Position numbers and translations under genes: made by a program
Part shown: positions 35,061 through 47,917 of the stretch, piece after piece
How the letters are laid out: the number at the start of each line of letters is the position of its first letter
Numbering within the stretch: position 1 is the stretch's first letter
The notes under the pieces: model-generated
Seen by the model: only the letters and a program-made list of their open reading frames with translations
The model's database searches: none
Told to the model about the DNA's origin: nothing
Origin: Progne subis subis
Lineage: Eukaryota > Chordata > Aves > Passeriformes > Hirundinidae
Length of the DNA: 64,000 bases
Direction of reading: 5' to 3'
Assembly: GCA_022316685.1 (NCBI GenBank)
Contig: JAKJHU010000014.1
Location: 7,601,001-7,665,000, forward strand

Positions 35061-36893
35061 CTCTTCCGACTTTCAACTTACAAAAAAAAAATATATAAAG
35101 AAATGGAAAGTTTCTCCTGATTCAGAGCTACTTTGACACAGCTTCAAAGCAGCGGCATCTCAAAGCGGCGTTGAAGGAAAAATGGAAGTATTTTACAATG
35201 ACAGCTCTAATATCTGAACTCAGCCTAAAAGCTGTCAAATAAATTAATGGTGATCTAGCAGCTCTGGTAGGGAACCTTCTCATCTACAAATGGCCTTGGG
35301 TTTCAGCCTGCATTTTTTAGGACAATGTATTTGTGGAGGAATTTAGGGAATTTTTGTTTGTGGTACCACTTTGTGGCGCTTGGCCACGACAAAGCCACTC
35401 AGTAATTGTTGACTACAATGCTATACGCTAAAAAACATTTAAAAATAAGATTACCCAACTTATCTAAGCAGCCTGCTGTGGTGAAAGGTGCCAAGCCTTC
35501 ACGTGTGTGATAATTAACCTGGGTAAGTTTAAAATCAACTTGCACAAGGGAAAAACTAATTGAAACCTTTGTAAAACTACCTCCAAGATTCATTTTACTT
35601 CCAAAAGGACAGAGGGAGAAAATCCTTGCAATTACAGCCTGCAGAAGGTGTTTGTTCCTTGGATTTTTGTTCCAGGACTGCCCCGGATTTAATGCAACCA
35701 CAAATCAGTTCCTGGGCTTTGACATCCAAGATAAATGTTGTTATATCAAGACTTTGCAGGATCTGTAGTAAGAAGCTTTTAGGGCTTTTGGACATTTTGA
35801 AGTTTGTTTTTGCCTTCCAAGTGCATTCAAGTGAGACGAGCCCGGGGAAGCAGATTTCCAAGAGCTCCTGGTGTTTGCTGGGTTCACATGGACATTTTCC
35901 CCAGCAGAGGAAACTTCTCCCCGTGCTTTTCACTCAATTCCCACAGCCCAGAGCTTGCTGAGCCTCTCAGGGGGAGCTCAGTAATGCCACAGTCGGCAAT
36001 TAATTTTCTTGGATGCAAATTTTTTCCACACTTGGGACGCTTCTCCCACGAGCCAGCGTGGGATGGGTTCCTCCCGACGTGTTGGAGCTCAGGTGGGATC
36101 TGGGCCTCCCAGCTGCTGCTCTGCTGGTCCAAACCAGCAGCCCGAATAAATCTTCATCTGTCTCTATGCTCTCCAGTTATTTTAAATTTTAGGGGTCACT
36201 CCAGAGGATTTGGTTTGTTGAATTTTAATCTTAGGAAAAACTTAATTATTTGAGGATGAAAACGTAGAGAACTGGTTTGGCTTTTAGCAAGAACAACCTC
36301 CACCCATGCTAGTAACTCATTCCTTGAAGACTGGATTTACTTTGGACCTTCACGTCCACACTCCTTGCTTTAGCTTCACTCACGTTACCTGCCTCACTCT
36401 TCCCAAATACAGAGTTCAGCCCAATTCCTGAGTCAGGGCTTGGAGAGCACCACCATCATCCTCCAGCTACAACAACTCCTTTTCCAATAAAACCTGTGGA
36501 GATAACACCTTCAAACAGGCTTTATTGAAATGAAAGCTCCTCGCGTGGTGTTTTGCCTCAGTCTAAAAGGAAATGATTCCCCAATAATTTACTGGAGTGA
36601 CCCTCTGCAAACAGTATCAGCTGAAAGAACTGCACTTCATTATCTTTATAATAACAACACACAGAATTCAGGGTGCCTTAAAGCTCCTTTGGACAGCACG
36701 ACCCTGTGCTGATAACAGGAAGTGAAGCCAAAGTTTTGGGACTCTCGGGAGGAAAATGATTTATTCATAAAGCACCTTTTCTCTCTTAAGTGACACTGAA
36801 TCACTGCAGGTCAAAGGTAATTAAAACACAGGAAATGAAGGATGGGATTTAAGAGCTAGAGTTCCTTTCCTCAGCAAAGAGCCCCCACACATC
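35061..36893. other. Unique non-coding stretch
   Basis: No exon or transposon is recognised. A 149-codon plus frame (35804-36253) has no known domain and overlaps minus-strand frames. Confidence 0.45.
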
Positions 36894-36958
36894 ACAAAAT
36901 CACAGAGTTATTTAGGTTGGAAAAGACCTTGGAAATCATCAAATCCAACCTCCTGAAA
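36894..36958 (-). mobile_element. CR1 LINE 3' tail fragment
   Basis: A 65-bp tail in reverse orientation. The plus strand reads AAAATCACAGAGTTATTTAG, GGTTGGAAAAGACCTTGGAA and ATCATCAAATCCAACC. The GGTTGGAAAAGACCT form marks it as a different subgroup from the GGAAGGGACCTTAAA copies. Confidence 0.85.
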
Positions 36959-38048
36959 GGTCACGAATCAACTGTGTAAACACAGCAGTCCAAAACTGTC
37001 AAATCACTGCAAAAGGCACAAAACTGGGTTATTTTTTTAGAAATCCTCCCTGAAAGCTCTTTTTTTAAAATCAATACACTCCATTTCTTTTCATTAAGAC
37101 AAACAAATAAATAAAAATGTACCAGTGAACATCCTGGGAGCACTGCAGCTTTACCAAGTCGTAACTCCCGGAAAAAAGAAATTTGGATGTCTTATCTAGA
37201 CCTGCTTGTTATCATTGATCCTGGGAGTGCCAGAACAGCACAGGCAGCGATCTGAAAAGGGAAGGGGGAAAAAAAAATAAAAAGCCCACACAGAAACCCA
37301 AAGCGCTTTTCAGCTGTATTTGAAAAAGATGCAGACAATGAAGTTTTTTTTTTTTCCCTTTACCTGGCGAAGGGATGATATTTCAAGTATTTGATCTGAG
37401 GAAAGGAGACATCTGCTTGAAAATCCAGCAGCCAGTGATGCTTGTTATACAAGCAAGGTTGTTTTCTTCGATGGTTTTTGAGAGCAAACTTTCCACCACG
37501 CGGGCTGATGACAAACAAACTCCGTGCTTTTGACGTCTGCCGCACGAGCTGAGTTGGCTAAATTGAATCCCCTCCTGTCTCCTCCAAAGTGCCTTGATTT
37601 GGGAGCAAATAGGGAAGAGAGGCTTTTCTCTGCCTGTTTCAAAGCTTTCCCAAAGAGAACCGTGACTGAAGGGAAATGCAGTTTGCGAGTTAAAGAGGAA
37701 AAAGCAGGAGAGGGGAATTAACACACGGAATTCGGGCGCTGAGTTCTCCTCTGGAAGTGTTTCTGTAAGCACTTACAGATCAGTTTGGAGCTTCCTCAGC
37801 CTTTTCTCTGCTTTTTCACTTTGCTACATAAGAAAAAAGCTGAAACTGGGGGCCACTGCTCATCTGCAGCAGGTTTGGAGGGGACAGGTGGCAGAAAAGC
37901 GAGGACACCAGTGAAGAGGTCTGAGATGAGAAAGGTTCCCTGCAGAAAAGGCAGGACACAAGGATTAATGCCATCTGCTCACTTTCACAATCCAAGGGGT
38001 TTTGTTGTTTTCTAAGTTGTTTTAATCGGGTTTTTCCCCCTTCAAGGA
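36959..38048. other. Unique non-coding stretch
   Basis: No gene or repeat family is recognised. Runs of A or T lie near 37267 and 37345. Confidence 0.5.
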
Positions 38049-38190
38049 TTGCTTAGAGAGGTTTGGAGTTCCCACCCCTGGAGGTGTCCAAGGAATAACT
38101 GGAGAGGGCAGGGGGACAAGGTGAGGACTGGGCACAGGTTGGACTCGATGATCCTGGAGCGCTTTTCCAACCAAAATCATCCTGTGATCT
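38049..38190 (+). mobile_element. CR1 LINE 3' end fragment
   Basis: Plus-strand CR1 tail with GAGAGGTTTGGAGTTCCCAC, CCCTGGAGGTGTCCAAGGAA and GGTTGGACTCGATGATCCTG, ending at CATCCTGTGATCT, close to the usual tail. The 5' side is truncated to about 140 bp. Confidence 0.9.
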
Positions 38191-40898
38191 CCTAGCCTGT
38201 CTTTTGCCACTTTTCACCTTTCAGACTTTCGATCAAATCTGCTCCTATTTCCCTGCCAAAGCATTTTAAGCCATCAGGAGTGTGGGGCACACCGAGTACT
38301 TTTGGTTTTTGCTCTTGTAAGAGACTCTGCTCTGTCCCTGTGCTCCTTCTCCAGCCTCGTCTCCCAGTTTGAGCTGCGCTGCTGGTTTTTTTCCCTGAGC
38401 CACTCTGTCAGGACTTTGACAATCAGAAAGGATTGGGAAGGATTTCCTCCCCAGCTGGGGCGAGATCCAGGAGCTCAGGAATGAGCCCAAGCCAGCCGGG
38501 CTGTGTGAAACCTCCTGAGCACATGAGAGTGAATCCCCTCGAGTTGATTTTTTAATTATTGAAAAATGGGTTTAAATACCAAACAAGGAGCCCGAGATTG
38601 TATAAAAAGGATCAATTTTGTCCCTTTGGAAATCAATTTATTGCTCAGAGCTGCTATTTTAGCTGATTTTTGCTTTTCAATCACATTGAGCCACTCCAGG
38701 ATGCTCGGTGTCCCATCATCCTCGATCTGTGGGATTTTAGGGATGCTGGGAGGGAGGTTTGGAGGGATGCTCAGAGGGAGAATATGCTCTGCAAGGGGAG
38801 GAATGAATTCCAGCAGTTTTGGACCTTCAGTCCTTTGGGAATCGAGGGAGTGTTAAAAAAAAAAAACTACATCAAGAATAATATTTTAAAAAATAAATAA
38901 TTTGAAGCGTTTGGGAGGGGCAGGCTTTGCACAAAACCTCTGCCAATAATTTCAGCCAGCAGCGATTGAGTCCCCCCAGCTCACACCCAGCCACTCGCTG
39001 TGCCTTCTTATGGGACTGACCTCAATTCCAGCTGTGGGAATTCGGTGTCACAACGTGGATATTCTGTTCATTCAGGATGGTTTCGGGTGAATATAGATCA
39101 GCCCTGGGCACCCAGGCCAGGCTGGATCAATCCAGCCCCGTTTGTGTCAAAGGCACTGAAAAGGGCTCGATAAACAACTTCTCTCTGAAAGACAAAGTCA
39201 GCCCTCAAAGGCAAAGTTTTGCAGGCAGTTTCTTAAGAAAGTTGGCCAGGGGAAAAACTGACTTAATTAATTATTCAGCTCATCTATTTGACTCCCAGTT
39301 AAATAGCTCCATGCATTCTCTAAGTAGGCAAAAAATCACCTGAAAATTCCTTTTAAATTCTGCTTTTCTGCTCCAGAGTGAGGTGTGTTTGATCAACACC
39401 TGAAATATTAAAATATATATTTTAAGCCAAAAGAATCCAAATACCAGGAAGTCATCTGCAGTAAACATGGCTTTTCCTATGATATACGAAATTGAACAGC
39501 AAGAAATATGGATTGGGAATCCAAATTAGTTCTTTGTAGAGAAATGGGGTTGGACCAAAGAAATTCATCAGTATTTCCAGCCAAATGACATGCAGATTTT
39601 TATATGAACAATGTTTGCTTAGTAGGGTGAGATATATTTTATCCAAAATGAAAGTAATTAATCCAAATTTATACCATTTCCATTACAAATATTCACCCAC
39701 CACCAGTTCTGTTTTATTCCTTTTAATCCCTCCCTGTGTTCATCTTTCAGCTCTCACTGTCCCTTTGCTTTGCTTCCCATAATGTTTTTTATCCACTAAA
39801 CCAATTTTATATCTTCAAAGACATTGAAATAATGCTCTAATTTTCAACTTGAGCCAAATTTTGCTGCCCCTTTCCCCTCTGTTGAACAAAATCCCTGCTT
39901 CCCATGTGCGCATCCCACCTTCCATCTGCACTGGCTCCTCCAAGGCAAGGATTTGTTCCCTGTTCAGACACTCCACAATCATCAAACACAGCAGCCACCC
40001 CGTATCGATGGAAAACCTCCCCTTGCAACTGAGAATGTCAATTATTCAATATCTCAGGATTCTGTCTTAAGCTCTGCCAGAAGGTGTTGCTTGCACAAGT
40101 GACAGAATCTGGCTTCTCCCCAGCTCCACAAGAGGCAAACGCCAAAGGCCACTGTTTTTGCTGATGCAGTCGGAAGGGTTTGGGGCATAATTAAAAAGCC
40201 AAAAGGTTTTCAGGTAGTTGGAAGGAAAGGTAAGGAGGATGGAAGCAAAACAATTCAAAAATATAAATTTGGGGAGGAGGTGGAGGGAGAAATGCAGTGC
40301 TCTATATTCTAATTTTTTTAAAAAAATTCTAGTTGTACCAATAAGACCATTTTCCTCCTCAGATGCTCTGTGGGCATGGATGATCCTGAACAAGGGTTAC
40401 TGGAATCAGGTGGCTGCTCCTATCCCAAGGCAGGGACTCGACACAATCTGGAGTGTTTTTTAATGTTTTATTGGGAGAGACAAGGAGAGTTTATGTGCTC
40501 GGTTAACACCGAGCAGGAATTTCCAATGAGGAATCTCAGCTCTCCTGCCTGGGAGAGCATCTCTGGCTCGCCCTGGAGCTGAGAAAAGCTCCCTCAGCTA
40601 AACTGGAATGGAAAGAAGCACTTCTGGAAATGCTGCTCAGTGCACTTCAGGATTTATCTCTTGGTCTTTCCTGGTTTTCTGTCGAGAGGTGCAATATCCC
40701 TGTCCCTTTCCAAAGGATTATTAAGAAAAAAAAAAAAAAAACAAAAAAAACCCAAAACCTAGAAATGGACAAATTACACTATAAAGTCTAAAAACCCTAT
40801 AGATGGAGAGGAATATTGGGATGAACGTGTGATAGTGCCTGTGGTGGGGACAGAGCTTGGTGTCCTGTTGGGAATGAGCAGTGATTGACAGCACCTCA
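38191..40898. other. Unique non-coding stretch
   Basis: No exon or transposon is recognised. It contains a perfect 18-bp AT palindrome at 39408-39425 and an A-rich tract at about 40724-40750. Frames up to 108 codons have no known domain. Confidence 0.5.
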
Positions 40899-41272
40899 CC
40901 TATGGAGAGCTGGGATTGATCAGCCTGCAGGAGAAAAGGCTCCAGGGAGAGCTCAGAGCCCCTGGCAGGGCCTCAAGGGGCTCCAGGAGAGCTGGAGAGG
41001 GATTGGGAACAAGGGATGGAGGGACAGGGCACAGGGAATGGCTCCCACTGCCAGAGGGCAGGGATGGATGGGATTTTGGGCAGGAATTGTTCCCTGTGAG
41101 GGTGGGCAGGCCCTGGCACAGGGTGCCCAGAGCAGTTGTGGCCGCCCCTGGATCCCTGGAAGTGTCCAAGGCCAGGCTAGATGAGGCTTGGAGCACCCTG
41201 GAATAGTAGAAGGTTTGGAATGAGATGGTCTTGAAAGTCTCCCCTAACCCAAACCACGCAATGATTCTATTT
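40899..41272 (+). mobile_element. CR1 LINE 3' fragment with near-intact tail
   Basis: About 370 bp on the plus strand. Blocks visible in order are GAGCTGGGATTGATCAGCCT, AAAAGGCTCCAGGGAGAGCT, GGGGCTCCAGGAGAGCTGGA, ATGGGATTTTGGGCAGGAAT and AAGTGTCCAAGGCCAGGCTA. It ends at CAATGATTCTAT, the normal CR1 tail. Overlapping frames of about 95-127 codons on both strands come from the repeat and not from a gene. Confidence 0.94.
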
Positions 41273-44200
41273 ATCTCACTCACACAGCAGAAAGAGGATT
41301 TTATTATTCTCCCTGTATTCTGCTTTTAAGAATTCAGTTCTTTAACTGGTGCTGGAGATTGACCTAAGAAAATCTCAGCCTGATTTTTTAGATTTTTTTT
41401 TTTTTTAAGCAGGAAAACTGAGAGTTGAGCTGTTTTTTGGTGCCATCAGCATCAATCTGGTTGCGCCATAATCGCTCTTCACCTTCTCCAGGAGGGGCAT
41501 GGAACAAAACAAACACAAAAAAAAACCCAAACCAAATAAACCAGAAACAATCAAAGACCAGAATATTGAAATCTAGATTCTAAACGTTGTTTGGGAACTG
41601 CTACAAGACTGCACAGCACTGATCTGGGAAACTTGGACAAAAGGCTTGGACACCTTCGGGGAGCGCGCAGGGAAGAGCTTCTCCAATGCCACATCCCTAT
41701 GGAAGCAGTCAGCCAGAATCCAGCCAAGATCTGAATTATCTGAACCCCAAACACTCCTATTTTCTGCCAAAGGAATTAAGCAGGAGCAGGAAGAGGAGGA
41801 TTGATGGCTCTGTGCAGCAAATCTCCTCCTTGGCGCCCTTCCCTGCACCATTCCCTCCATCCCAGTGGGAATTCCCTGCCTCCTGCTGCATCCAAACTCC
41901 CTTGAAACACTTGGAGACCTTCACCAGAGCCACTGTCACCTTCAGAGGGGACAAGTAAGCCTCAGGGGCTTTGGAGAGGACGTTTGGGCAGCGGTGCTCA
42001 CCGAAAGCAGCGTTTCCGTGACCAGGAAGATGCAAAGATCTGTCACTAAAAGCCATCGCTTCCCCCAGCCTCCCAAAGGTGACACGGAGTGACTTCAGCG
42101 CTGGAACCTGTCTCCAATACCACAAATCCAGGCTGTCAGCTTCCTTTGGTTCCAGCATTAACTCAGAAAAAAAAAAGAAAAAAAAAAAATATATATATAT
42201 AAATAACCAATTACCCCTTCAATTATTTAGGAAACCCAGGAATTCTCTGCGTTTAACAGAAGGTGGCTGCAGTACCTCCAACTCCCTTTCCATCAACTGC
42301 AAGGAATTACAATTTTCCCCCGGCAATGCAGAATTGTTGAAGGCGTCTTTTATTTTGGGAACGTCAGGCACCTCTCAGACATTAATTCAGGAGGGCTGGC
42401 ACCAGCTCCGCCTCGGAGAAAAGCGCAGCTGTCCCTTTTTCAGGTGAGCCGTGGACACTTTAAGTGCTTTGCTTGAGGCCAGGAGCGAGTCTCTGGGAGA
42501 ACCAGAACATCTCTCGTGTTGCTGCCAACGCCAGCTCATGAAAATAACGGCGATAACTCACGGCAACCTCGGAATTTATGGCAGAATTTAAGGAGTCTGT
42601 GGTCTGAGCCCATTGGACTAAGAATCCTTCAGCTGTAATTGGTGTGGTTATTGTTCATAGCCGTCCTCATGTGACTGCTTGGGCAAGAATTACGCAAATT
42701 AATTATTTTTAAGGCTAAAATAACCTGATTTCCCTAAAAGACACCCGTGCTGAATTCATTAAAAACAACTCAAATGACACAAAAAACCCACCAAGACCCA
42801 AGCCACAGTTTGGGACACCACACCAGCCACTTTCCATCCCTAAAAAGCTGCAATCTCACACAAAAGGCAACAAGGGCCAGGACTTCTCCAAGGGCCTCCA
42901 CCAAGCTGGGATTTGTTTTTTCCTTCTCCTAAATGAAAATTTCCAACGTACAGCTGTCATTTGTAGGAGAGAGATGTTTATGGATCATTTCCTAATATTT
43001 TGTGTGTTCTCCTCTCCTTTCAGCTATGAAAAGGAAATTGTTGGTTATGATTCATTGGTCAGACCCATGCAAATGCTGCCCTTTAAATATGGCATGATTA
43101 ATTTAATAGTTTGCTTCTGCCTCAGGAAATTATCCCCTGGATAGAAACAAATAGTCCAATTCCTGAGGAATTTCACATTGTTTTTACAACACTTCCAGCA
43201 ACGGTATAAACAACTCAGAAGTCTCTCAGAAACGTTTTCAGTGGTAATTGCCATATGTCACTATTAAAAATTATCCTAGTTCTTGCTCAATTACAATGAA
43301 ATGAAATATTTCCATGGAAATAACACCGGAGTGTTTACCTGGTGGTTTCCCAGCCTTTGGATGTTGTGATTCCCAGAGTGACTGGGTTTTTAAATATGCA
43401 AATGAGTCCAAGGCGCACTGAAAGCAGCTCAATTAATTTTCGGGAGGTGTTGAATGGGAGGATTTTGAATAGAACCTGGTTGTAGAGGGAGGAAAAAAAA
43501 AAAACAGCATTGCCCAAATCCATCAATCTTCTCACAGGACCAAAACACTCTGTTGTAGCACTCCATATTCATCATCTTTTTGGGGACAAGCAACTCTTTT
43601 TTGTTCAGTGAGAGGTATAAAATACCTCGACTGCTGAGCACAGCTCTGTGATGTTCCCAGGGCAAGGATGGCGATTTTTTACATGGAATTGCAGTGTTGG
43701 AGACACTTGGAGCGTGCAATTACCCACGGCACTCTGCAATTTGGCTGCCAGCAGGGAGGAGGAGATTCCTCCTCCGAATCCCTCAGGATTTTCCTGTGGT
43801 GACATGAAAATGTCTCCCCGTGCTGGTGCTGCAGGTGCCTGATGTGACAAATTCTTGTCCTCACAACCCACCTGCAACTCTATTTCGGGGCTGGGAAAAG
43901 GCTGGAATTTTCCCAAGGCGGCTCCAACTAAACCAAACCTGCTTCAAAAACCACACTGGAGGTGACCAACTACACCTAAAGCACTTCAAGACTCGATTCA
44001 TTTGGACAGGGAAGGGCTGGGTGGGGTTTAATCCACACCAAGAGCAGCCCCAAAAGTCACAGTGGGTTCTCCAAGGCCACACCTGCAGAAGACACCGCAG
44101 ACACCCCAATAAAGTCACACCAGCTGCCCGTTTTAGCCAAAATCCCAAGTTCTGCAGGTGATCCCCCTGCGCTGCTGGAGAGAACACTAGGCTCACTCAG

Positions 44201-45035
44201 CCCTCTGCCATGGAAAACACCAGGAAAAGCCCAAAAAGGGCTGGAGGTGGTGGATCTGCCTCTGAAATTGAACAAAGCTCTGCAGGAAGACCTGGACTAG
44301 CAACATGCCATGAGCCCACAGTTCCTGGAAGTCCAAGGAGACGCCCAAAAACGTTCTGGGGAGATTCAGACTGAGCACATCCATCTTTAATGATGGAGGA
44401 CACGGGAACATCCTCTGGGATTTATCAGCTTGGGCTGTTGCTTTTCATTTTGAACAAGCTCAATTTAATTTTGAAAGAGTAGGAAGAGGTACAGCTGCAG
44501 TCTAAAAAAAAAAAATCAGTGGGGTTTGACTCCTCAGCCTGTGAGAGGAGGCAGAAAACCAAACCTGACTGTCCTTATTCACATCTCCTTCTGGAAAAGC
44601 TGAGGAAGAAATGACAAAGGAGGAAACTGCCAGAGCCTGGACTCACCTCAGTGCTGGAGGTGGAACATCTCAACATTGTCATGTTCATCCAGACCCAGCC
44701 TGAGCCTCCTGGTGTCCTCAGGGACTCCAGCATATGGATGTGCCAGAGGAAGTCCGGCCTGAAAAGGAGGTGGCATTAATATTTCAGACCACGTTTAAGC
44801 ACAAGTCCTTCAAAAGCGTTCCCAGCACACTTCTCTGCGTACCTGGAAATCCTCTGCTGAACTGCTTTCTTACCCAGACACATGTGGGGCTGGGTCCAGC
44901 TGTGCTCTACAGCTGCAAACATCTGCCTGGAGCTCTGCCACCTGCCTGGGCCAGCTGTGGGCACTCATCCTGTCATCAGTCAGACGGTGAATGACGCTGA
45001 GGAAGGTTTTGTGGGAGGAAATCAGTGACACTCGG
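41273..45035. other. Unique non-coding stretch
   Basis: No exon or transposon is recognised in 3.8 kb. An A run merging into TA repeats lies at 42167-42203, and an octamer ATGCAAAT is at 43396-43403. Frames up to 133 codons (41757-42158, minus) are without known domains. Confidence 0.5.
42590..42730. promoter_or_regulatory. Candidate conserved non-coding element
   Basis: Non-repetitive block with CCATTGG, CAGCTGTAATTGG, TTATTGTTCATAG and GCAAATTAATTATTTTTAAG in about 140 bp. These resemble CCAAT, E-box, SOX/FOX and homeodomain sites. The call is from motif density only. Confidence 0.23.
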
Positions 45036-45244
45036 ACAGCACAAGGGGACAGAGCCTCCAGCTGTGCCAGGGAGGAGATCAGCAGGAATTTCTCCATGGA
45101 AAGGGTGCACAGGAATTGCAAGGAGCTGCCCAGGGAGGTTTGGAGTCCCCATCCCTGGAGGTGTCGCTGCTCTGCTCTGGGATCTGGCACAGCTTGGACT
45201 CGATGATCTTGGAAGGCTTTTCCAAGCTTAATGACTCTATAATT
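45036..45244 (+). mobile_element. CR1 LINE 3' end fragment
   Basis: About 210 bp on the plus strand. It shows CACAAGGGGACAGAGCCTCC, GGAATTTCTCCATGGAAAGG, GAGCTGCCCAGGGAGGTTTG and GGACTCGATGATCTTGGAAG, and ends at ATGACTCTATAATT, a decayed form of the CR1 tail. Confidence 0.9.
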
Positions 45245-47142
45245 AAGCTAAAAAATTAAACCAGATGAATTTCTTAATGGAAATTATTTGCTCTCTCCCA
45301 ATCACCTGAGCCCAAAGCCAGCCCCCTTTATCAACACTACAGCACAGCAGGAGAGCAAAGCTCACAGGGAGACTCAGAATCAGCTCTGCAATTGTCTCCA
45401 ACAATTATGGAAATTGGCCATTTCCATAGATTTTAAACTTCTCAGCAATCCCTGAAGATCTTCCCAAGAAATAAACCCTTTTATATGATCAATTCACCCA
45501 GCACAAACTAGAAATACAGTTCTACATTGCACACAACTCTTCGTCCAGGCAGCTTTCCAAAATACCTTTGCCATGAGTTTCAACTAATTAAGTCATTTCC
45601 AAGGTACAATACTGCCTAGAAGAAGAAGTTAATGAAATGAGTATATGATCCTTTAGCTAAGCTTCATAGTTTAGGAAAGAATTTGAACCTGTCATCAGGT
45701 CAGTCCGAAATTATTCATGTTTAAGGCTAAAATGAGTCTGAATCAGCCTTAAGTTAATAATATGCTTGATAAAGGTTTTTGTGGAAGGAAACCCTAGGAA
45801 AATTCTTGTGGAATTTTTAGTTTAGCCTTTTTTGTTGAGGGAATTTCCCAGAGGAAAGACAAGCCATTCAAACGGTGCCTTTGATCTGCTAAATTTCACA
45901 TAAAAATTTGTCATTATCACTCACAAAAATTTATCTTTCTGCATCCAGAGTGATTTATGTCGTGCATGCTTATGAGATGTACATCTCCACACTATATATG
46001 ATAAAAAGTGAATTTCATCAACTCCACTCATCCTTCAGCAGCTCTGATCACTTCTGAAGGTACTTTGCCCTCACCAGATCGTTTTCATATGAACTATTTC
46101 TTATAATCCCCATCTTTGTGCTCCCAGCAGCTGCATAAGAACAAAGCCTCACTCAAGAAACATTTCCTTGCAGGACATGTAATTATTAAATTGGGTTCTA
46201 ATTACAGATCAGAAACTACAGACACTTCTTCAGCAAGAAAATACCCAGAATGCCATAGAGAAATTCAATGCCTATTCTGAAGTTAAACTAAGATCATTTT
46301 AGTTTAAAAAATATAAAAATAAAGAGGATATTTTAGGCTGAAATCATGCCTCCTGTATGAATTACATACATTTCAGATGCTGCTAGGCATTGTTGTACAC
46401 AAATATTACTTCCTATTAAAACATCTAAAAACATATGTCACTTCTGTGCGGCAGCAGCAGCCAGAAGAGCCATGCAGTGGGCATTTTCCGTGGGAAGAGA
46501 AAGGAGAGGTGCCTGTGGATATGTTCTTTCTATAGAAAGACAGACATCAGCGTGTAGCCAAAGCCCTCCAGGAAAAGCCTGGGCTCCAACAGGAGCACTC
46601 AGCTCCCAAAACGCAGCTGAGAGCCAAGGGAAGATTAAAGAGATTAAAGCAACCAGCAAACGCTCGGTGCTGGCTCCAGCTGAACCTCAGCTCCACAGCA
46701 GGGCCTTCACAGCACCCAAAAAACAGAGGGGACAGGCACCAAAATGCAAAAAATCAGCACTGCTGGAGCAAAGCAGAGGTTGGTGGCTGGAAGCAGAGGC
46801 AAGGTGGAGGTAGAGAGCTGAGGTTTGGCTCCAGGCCCCTGTCAGGGAGCCCAGCACTCGGCTGGGCTCATGCCAATGTCAGGGACAGGGGACCAGCCAC
46901 AACCCACGGGAGGTGACCCCGCAGCCACAGGGCTGGGATGCGATGGGTCAGCCAGGGAAAGTCCATCCTGAGCGATCCCAGCAGAGAGAGACCACCCAAA
47001 ACACGGCTGCTGCGGCCAAGGGGCAGAAACAGGGGCTGGGCCTTCATCCCTTGGCCAAGGACATCATCCCAAGGATGTCACAGAGCTGTTCGGCCATGGC
47101 TGGGGTCTCCAGAGGGGAGACATCCAGCTGCACCAGCCACCG
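45245..47142. other. Unique non-coding stretch, AT-rich then GC-richer
   Basis: The AT-rich first part (45245-46440) has no repeats and may include conserved elements, for example around 45590-45790 and 45890-46120. The second part is GC-richer. Frames up to 113 codons (46472-46813, plus) have no known domain. Confidence 0.45.
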
Positions 47143-47601
47143 TGATGCCTTGGGAAGGCTGAGCTGGAATCAGAGACTGGACAGAGCTGCAGAATAAAGC
47201 AGAGATTTATTGAAAGGCCTTTAGGGTGCACCTTGGGCAGGACTAGAGCCTGGGCAGGAGCTGCACCCAAGGTGGAACCAAAATGGTCACAAAATGGTCA
47301 CAAAATGGGCACAAAGTCTCACACTTTTATAAGTTTTGCTCCATTTGCATTTTGGGGTTGAATTGTCCAATTCCAGCTCCAGGCTGTGAGCTCCCATCCT
47401 TCTCGTTCCTCCCTCCAGCCACCGTTGTTTGTGCTTTTGGGCTGAACACTTGTAACCTTTGTCCTTGGTGTGCAGCAGGAACAGGATTTGTTTTGTGTCC
47501 CTGCTGTGTGCAGAGAGCTGAGTGACACCGAGTGTGAGCTCAGAGCTGCACCTGGGCAGCACAGAATGTGGAATGCAGGACAGATAAAACTGAAGGCATC
47601 A
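47143..47601 (-). mobile_element. LTR, family with TGATGCC ends, copy 2
   Basis: 459 bp, the inverted relative of 20483-20935. The ends are perfect 7-bp inverted repeats, TGATGCC (47143-47149) and GGCATCA (47595-47601). On the minus strand an octamer ATGCAAAT (complement at 47343-47350) lies 12 bp before a TATAAAA box (complement at 47325-47331). Next come three tandem 11-bp motifs of the type GTGACCATTTT (complement about 47279-47314), and then AATAAA (complement at 47206-47211). It has the best-preserved promoter of the three copies. No clear target duplication is visible, and a run of five C follows at 47602-47606. Confidence 0.9.
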
Positions 47602-47637
47602 CCCCCAACTGAGTGGGATGAGCTCCCACAAGGTCTC

Positions 47638-47917
47638 GTGATCCCGGGCTGGGTCAGGCTGGAAGGGGTCTCAGTGTGTCCCTGGTCCCCTCCCCGCTCC
47701 AGCAGGACCATCCCAGAGCACGTGGCACAGGATTGTGCCCGGAAGAATTTGGAATATCCCCAGGGAGGGACACTCCACACCCTCTCTGTCAATCTGTGCC
47801 AGGCACCCCCTTAGTAAAGAAGGTTTTCCTCATGTTCTGGTGGAATTCCCTGTGCATTCATTTCTGCCCATTGCCTCTCCTCCTGTTGCCGGGCCCCACG
47901 GAGCAGAGCCTGGCTCC
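47638..47917 (-). mobile_element. CR1 LINE fragment, CR1-Y-like
   Basis: Reverse orientation. The plus strand reads GGTCAGGCTGGAAGGGGTCT, CAGAGCACGTGGCACAGGAT, GGAATATCCCCAGGGAGGGA, TAGTAAAGAAGGTTTTCCTC and TTTCTGCCCATTGCCTCTCC, all typical of this CR1 subgroup. It begins 36 bp from the LTR. The 195-codon plus-strand frame running through it is antisense to the repeat and not a gene. Confidence 0.9.

Noticed and set aside
20483..47601. The two similar LTRs as the two ends of one provirus
   Set aside because: They are in opposite orientation, 26 kb apart, with no retroviral genes between them.
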